From: Sphagnum compactum
Taxonomy: Eukaryota > Bryophyta > Sphagnopsida > Sphagnales
Direction of reading: 5' to 3'
NCBI GenBank assembly: GCA_965153455.1
Contig: OZ234496.1
Coordinates: 10,129,863-10,193,862, forward strand
DNA length: 64,000 bases
Shown here piece by piece: positions 58,397-64,000 of the stretch. A program made the translations under genes and the position numbers. Every line of letters starts with the position of its first letter. Position 1 is the first letter of the stretch. The notes beneath the pieces are model-generated. The model did no database searches. It was not told the DNA's origin and saw only the letters and a list, made by a program, of their open reading frames with translations.

Positions 58397-59640
58397 TCAA
58401 AAATTGATGACTTGTAATAGTTCGATTGTGGTGATGGGAGGTGTGTCATGAATGGGTGGTAGTCGGGAAGTAACTAAGCCTATGGCTACTACCTGATTTA
58501 ATATGGAAGACATTTCAACTTTTATAATGTGATTGAAACCTTTTGACCAAAAAAAATGACCAAGGTTAAAAGATGAAGGTTCTCTGGCCCTTTCAAGCTC
58601 CAAATGGCATTGACGCGATCATGTAAAAACACATCGACATGTTTATGTAAGCAACCAAATACCTCAATTGTTAAAAGGAAGAATTGATCAATGGGGTGTT
58701 AGTTGCGATAGCTCCTCTTCTTGGCTTGAGTTGCATTGGAGGCAACAAATCCTTGAGTTGCAGAAGATCAGGGAAGTAAATCCACTCGCATTGGGTCAAC
58801 AATGATAATGTCAGTTAAGGTGCGAATGCCATCTTTGGTGAACATAATGTTGATTTGTTGACAAGAGGAATTTAATGTGGTTGAGGGAAGCACATGTAAT
58901 TGTTCTTGTCCCACATGGAAGTTAACATCTCACGCAATGGTGACAAAAGTGTTGTGAATTGCATCATGGGTTCCAGTGTGTTTGTTGCCATGAACACAAT
59001 GTAAGAAGTGGATACCCATAAGGTTGATGGGGTGTGTGCACACGCATCAAGGGATACCTACAATTGAAGGATGGGGTAAGCCAAGTCACGTACGAAGTGC
59101 TATGGAAAAAAATTGGGGAAGATAATTGAAAGGTTGAGAAGACTAGTCGAACTGTAAACCAAGTGCTTACCCTTGGACCAGAACATGATAAAATTTGGAC
59201 ACAATGGGCCTCAAATATCTTGTTGGAAAACATGTTGGAAAGGGTATGATGGTGCAAATGCTCTGAGATGGAAGCTTGAAGTTGAACCATTTATTGCATA
59301 ATGAGTTGTTTAAATGGAGGAAAACATGCATGGGCTAAAGGTGGTAAAAGATCACATGTCGCCTTGAGGTGTTGCTGGAAAGAAAATGTGTCATTATCGA
59401 CTTGTGCTAAGGTTTCAAAAAGGAAGGACGTTGATTAACCATAAACCTAATAGTTATGACTGAAACAGTAAAGGCCCAACTCCTTAAACAGGCTGTTAGG
59501 GTGATGGTGGCTATCAATATGAGCCTGATGTCATCGAAAGATATTAAGAGGGAGGTTTGTTTACGAGCTAAAGGTCCTTTTGGGCTATCAAAAGACCATG
59601 GACCCAAAAGGTATCCAAACATTTTAAGGAGGGAGGAATA
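58397..59640 (-). mobile_element. Decayed non-LTR (LINE-type) reverse-transcriptase remains
   Basis: Broken minus-strand frames collectively follow a repeat-derived protein known from many plant genomes as hypothetical proteins: MVQLQASISEHLHHHTLSN, FSNKIFEAHCVQILSCSGPR, a WFTVRLVFSTFQLSSPIFF segment, then (in another frame) FTKDGIRTLTDIIIVDP, TQGFVASNATQAKKRSY, DQFFLLTIEVFGCLHKHVDV and finally AIGLVTSRLPPIHDTPPI. Several stops and frame changes show it is dead. The assignment to the C-terminal part of a LINE ORF2 rests on memory of similar sequences; no catalytic reverse-transcriptase motif is in view. Confidence 0.55.
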
Positions 59641-62600
59641 AAAAAAAATAAAGGATTTTGTGAAAGTGGAAAATGGAGGTGTGCATCATAAAAAACATGA
59701 TGAGCGTTGCATTTAACAACAAATTAGAATTCCGAAGGCTACAGGAACATCACCCATTTTAGGGAGAAGGTCCATATGTCGTACATCTTTTAATGAAGCA
59801 TATTTGATGAGGGATGATGTGAAAGTTGAAGTGCCCAACAGAACCCCAAGACTCTAACTCCTTTTGATGGGATGGTAAACTAAGATGCGGTGTTGAAATC
59901 TAATGGTAGGCTAGAGGGTGACCATGCTATGCATTTTTTAGGTTGGATAGAAATACGTATTACACAAAGTTCGATCTATAAATGTTCATATTTTTGGATT
60001 GTTTTGGACATACCATCTTTGCCCTTAGACAAGGATTCTAGGTCTAATATGTGTGCAATAATTCTCAATTTTTGCAACAAGATAAGGGCATTGATACATA
60101 TTTGATGAACTAAAATGTTTTATTAATTTTTTAAAAAACATGATCTATTGATTTTGATTCTTCATAACAATATGAACATTTAAATGTGGCAACATGTTTT
60201 TCAACATATTCATAATTGTGTGAATATTGAAGTTGTGAAGAACTGTTGTTATGGAAAACATCTTAGATTTTTTTGCATATCTAGTACATATTTTGTATAA
60301 TTGTTCAATTAAACACAATTAAAACAATAATATAATATTAAGATTTACCATCACCCAATAAATCTCTTTGGTGAAAATGCATCCATTCCTGTCAATAGAT
60401 CAACAAATGTAAATTCCTGACCGAAGACCCAAAATAGGACGAATATTTGGGGTCCTTCAACTTTCAAGATCTAAATTCAACAACATAACAAGTGGGAGGC
60501 TAGATGTGTTCTTGTTACATAGATAGGCTTGCCACCCACTAATGTTCCTACTTTGGGTTATTGCAGAAATATATTGTATCATTTTAGGTCTAATTGAAAA
60601 TCATAAGCAATATGGAGTTACGATTGGCAATTTCCCTGGCATCTGCATAGATTTTGTGTTAATGTTGACAAGCTCATTGGGTGGCCATGGAAAATGGGTG
60701 CGCATTGTATACACTTATATTACATTTTGTAAACTATGATGCTTTGTGGGTTAATGGAATGTTCATTCATCATCCGACTTGTAGTTAAACGAAATTCATA
60801 CATTAACAAATCAAACTAGAACTATAGAGGTTGAGTTTTGAGATGTATTATTAAATAATTTAGCTAGTTTTGGTTTTATGTTTCTCGAGAGGTTGAAATT
60901 ATTTTGTTTTTGGCTAAATCAAAATAATTTGAGTTCCTTACAATAGTGTTTTGGATGATGTACATACCAATATATATTTAATGTTCTCAAATATTTGATA
61001 AGGCCTTTTGTTGATTATCATTTTCAATTGTTTGTGATGAATGTGGACTAAGAGAGAGTTCATCGACATTAGCATGTTAATTGTCCAAATGGTGAACCTC
61101 AATTACAAATTGCAACAAAAACCTTGTTCATTTATCCCAACTTGTCCAATAAATAACATCTTTCATGATGTTTTCATCCAAAAACACCATCCATTTGCAC
61201 ATGATAGAATTTTTGCCACATCATCAAAAATTCTGTAAGATGTGGCAAAGTATATTCTTAACATATTGTACCCACATCATCAAAAGATGTTTTAGAATAT
61301 TTTATCTTGTTCACAGGCTCACACTCACTTTCACAGGCTCACAATATAACGTCACTAATCATGATGGATTCACATATTTATCAAGCCAAAATGCATGATG
61401 TTTTTTTTTCGTGTTTGAAATCGGGATACCTTACATTCAACTACAATAATAAGTTCAAATTCAATTGCTAGGCTATACATTTGAAGGTGTAGAATAGTAA
61501 ACCAAAACTCATAAATCAAAATAAATCAATGAATTTTTTGCTTCAAAAGATAAATGTGGCAACAATGAACAATAATGGATTTTGTTTACCTTCTTTGATT
61601 TCTGATCATGCCATTATGAAGGATTTGAGAAAAATTCCTACTGAAGTTTTTTTATAATCCATCTTTCACTTGTCCAAACATCAATAACCCATAAGAAATA
61701 TATTGACTTATGCACATTTTCTTTTCATCATGGGACAATGTTCATATATGGGGCATGATAAAAGATATGAGGTTTGTGTTGTACAATATTGTTTTTGCTT
61801 CAAATAAATGATGAATTCCAACAACAAATGTGGCAAGTATAGGTGTTCAATTTCTCCAATCCCACAATGCCACAAATTTTATCCAATGGAAGACATAACG
61901 ATAAATATGGAAATAATAAATGAAGAATTTACATAATATTATTTTTATCTTATTATTTTTCTCTTGGGACTATAATAAGTACCACACCAAAGTTTTCATT
62001 CACCATATTCAAGAACAATATCACTAGATTGCAAAGAAAAATTCCACAAATGTATTGATGTGAATGAAAAAATATTATGTCTATTTGGTTAAAACCAAAG
62101 CAAATGATTTTGATGTGTTCATTTTCCTAACACATTTAAATCCCATTAGTATCATCACATGGTTTCAAAACACATTTTTTGCTCTTCATTCGTAATTGTG
62201 CGTAAATATTAAGATACATAACAATATGACCTAAGCCCCTAACTACAACAATCAACTTGAATCTTGTTCCCATTTTGATGAAATTTTAAAACAACAAAAA
62301 TATTAAGAAAACAAGTTTAATATTGCAAATGGATATTTACCCTAGGCTTGATGCATCATGTTTTAAGTTGGGTTATCATGAATTATCTTCAAAAGTTGTG
62401 GTTAGAATAACTCTTGTAAATAGACAATAATTGAACTTTGATTCCAAACCCTAAATATAAATTGTGTAACAAAATCTTAATGGAACTTAATGAATCTTCT
62501 TAGCAACTCATTCAGTTCAAAGAGATTAAATTAAAAAATCAATTTTTTTTCCGATCAAAATTTTCCTTAATTATAATGTGAAGCAAGCTAATGAATTTTT

Positions 62601-62773
62601 TTTGCATATTTTGTGCTAACAAAATTTGGACATCAATCTGCGTCTAGTGGGTTCTATCCATCCATCCATCCTCAATCATGCATTATCAACTTTCTTTCAT
62701 GCAAGAAGCAATCAAATGGACTTCAAAAGATGCAAGCCTTATATGTTATAAAGCGGATGAATAGGGCAATCGG
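59641..62773. other. AT-rich gene-free region
   Basis: No coding region above chance on either strand. A local duplication of ACATCATCAAAA and TCACAGGCTCACA (61215-61350) is the only structure noted. Confidence 0.5.
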
Positions 62774-63170
62774 GCACAGTGAACCAGCAGCACCCACCAG
62801 TGCACCATGAAGGATGAATGGTAAGTGGTCAGAAAACAGTTTTCTGTTGGGTTCCAAATTCCCTAGCTAACCATGATGGTTAGCTCAGTTGCTTTTTTGT
62901 TTTTTTTTCTACCTACCTACTAACAACAACCCCACAAGGAAGGAAGTTGTTAGTAGGAAGGTAGTAAAAACAGACCTTCCTTATGTATAAACCATCTATC
63001 TACTTACCTAGTATTACCTATTTTCCTACCTATGTACCTATATATATGAGACCTATTTTCCTACAGAATTGGTTACCAAGGTGAAACCAAATATTAACTC
63101 AGTTGAGATTCATTCATCCATAACTGAGTAAGAATGGGCATTCAGTGGATGGATGGTGAACTCGTGGGTG
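62774..63170. mobile_element. TIR element copy 3, about 205 bp upstream of the E2 gene start
   Basis: Begins GGCACAGTGAACCAGCAGCA and follows copies 1 and 2 through CACCATGAAGGATGAATGGT, AGTGGTCAGAAAACAGTTTT, the CTACCTACCTACTAACAA tract, CCTATATATATGAG, ACAGAATTGGTTACCAAGGT and the ACTGAGT block. The right end is degenerate (TGGTGAACTCGTGGGTG instead of the inverted terminal repeat). Confidence 0.7.
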
Positions 63171-63376
63171 TATTTTAAAAAAGAAAAATGAAAATAGGGT
63201 GAAAGGAGGTAGGGAGCGAGGGAGAAGAGGAAGAGGAGGAGGTGGTCGGGGGGTGTTTTGCCGGGTCGTCAGTACAGTAGTAGTAACGGGAGTTTGGGGG
63301 AGTTTTGGTAGCACATCGGCTTCGCGCGGGGGGGGGGGGCGGGGGCGGAGGTTGTGGTTTGTTGCTACTACGGCAC

Positions 63377-64000
63377 ATGGCTTCCAAGCGGATCCTCAAG
63401 GAGCTTAAAGATTTGCAGAAAGATCCGCCAACGTCATGCAGCGCTGGTGAGAAAGAATTTCCGCATTTCCTAGCATCTTTTGTTGTTGTTGTTGTTGTTG
63501 TTGTCGTGTCGTGAAGACAAAAACAGATGGAAAGCAAAATGAACTTGAACTGGCGTTGTGCTGTGATAGTAGTACCTTCGGGTTGAAGGCAGACCGGGGA
63601 ACAGGAGTTTTCTTGTTGCTGTTGTTATTGTTGTTGTTGTTGTCGTCGTCGTCGCTGTCGTTTTAAGATTGTTGTCTCTCGATGGCTTTGTTTTTGTTTT
63701 TGTTTTCTTTTTTCTTGTATGTGACTTTGAATGTCTTCGCTGATTTAGAAGATTTTTCTGGATGATCGACACTGGATATGTGTGGTCAGTTTTTGTGAAG
63801 TTAGGGTTTGATGCTCCGAATGCCTGTGTGAGTGTGGCGTAACGTAAAGGATGTCGGTAGTGTTCTTTCTATCTTCCTTGGTTGGTTGCTGAGGGCTGCG
63901 TGCGCTTTTTTTTTTTTTTTGGGGTATGCTGATGACGGTTGCGTTTCTGCATGTGAGTTGTTGTGCTTGTGTTTTTTAATTTGAGGGTTTGCTCATGATC
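63377..64000 (+). CDS. UBC: Ubiquitin-conjugating enzyme E2, UBC8/10 family, first exon only
   Basis: Exon 1 is 63377-63446: MASKRILKELKDLQKDPPTS followed by CSA and the first base of Gly, with a GTGAGA donor. This is the canonical N-terminus of the plant UBC8/UBC10/UBC28 group (UBCH5/Ubc4-type, about 148 aa), and the intron position inside SAG is the one I know from that family. E2 enzymes of this group pass ubiquitin from E1 to RING and U-box E3s. The active-site cysteine (around residue 85) lies in exons beyond the window. The remainder, 63447-64000, is intron 1, with GTT repeats at 63480-63502 and 63618-63650 and a TTAGGGTTT motif at 63801. Copy 3 of the TIR element sits just upstream. 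Confidence 0.9.

Noticed and set aside
1-64000. tRNA, rRNA or other structured RNA genes
   Set aside because: I looked for T-loop (GGTTCGAATC-like) and other hallmark motifs and found none convincing.

Overview
The window looks like nuclear DNA of a land plant. The evidence is clathrin heavy chain of the plant type, a VTC4-type inositol monophosphatase with twelve small exons, a plant-type FANCL, a UBC8/10-family E2 whose first intron splits the Ser-Ala-Gly codons, Helitron, LINE and TIR-element remains, and telo-box motifs (AAACCCTA) near gene starts. Compact genes with 100-700 bp introns separated by long AT-rich repeats suggest a non-seed lineage (bryophyte, lycophyte or fern), but the sequence alone does not settle which. 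No bacterial, organellar or CRISPR features were seen.

Layout. 1-3620: FANCL on the minus strand, its 3' end (RING) cut by the window edge. 3621-5102: shared promoter region with FANCL, leading into a RING E3 ligase gene on the plus strand (coding 5135-7255). 8861-9228: first copy of a TIR element. 10236-13375: VTC4-like inositol monophosphatase (minus, 12 exons, 271 aa). 13523-13928: second TIR-element copy just upstream of its start. 14429-18989: a decayed Helitron (Rep plus PIF1-type helicase, minus strand). 19-29 kb: gene-poor DNA with small duplications, an unidentified coding-like stretch on the minus strand (22.2-22.9 kb), a broken SLC13/tonoplast dicarboxylate transporter exon (23.15-23.54 kb) and an orphan 135-aa ORF (27.46-27.87 kb). 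29.8-39 kb: a strongly AT-rich block with no gene seen. 39.9-41.3 kb: spliced, coding-like minus-strand segments of an unidentified or decaying gene. 43055-48570: clathrin heavy chain (plus, 1698 aa) with only two introns in the coding region. 51.9-56.05 kb: RMI1 (minus). 56954-57434: a 481-bp TIR element. 58.4-59.6 kb: remains of a LINE-type retroelement. 62774-63170: third copy of the TIR element, directly upstream of a ubiquitin-conjugating enzyme gene (63377 onward, cut by the right edge).

Functionally the recognised genes are housekeeping: two genome-stability genes (FANCL, the Fanconi E3 ligase; RMI1, of the RecQ-Top3-RMI1 complex), two ubiquitin-system genes (RMA-like RING E3 and UBC E2), ascorbate/inositol metabolism (VTC4) and vesicle coating (clathrin). 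They are separate transcription units and no operon-like logic applies. The points most worth following are the three-copy TIR element that sits within 150-210 bp upstream of two start codons, the unusual RING protein (EAR-like N-terminus, three internal repeats, basic tail instead of a membrane anchor), the intron-poor clathrin gene, and the unidentified coding stretches.
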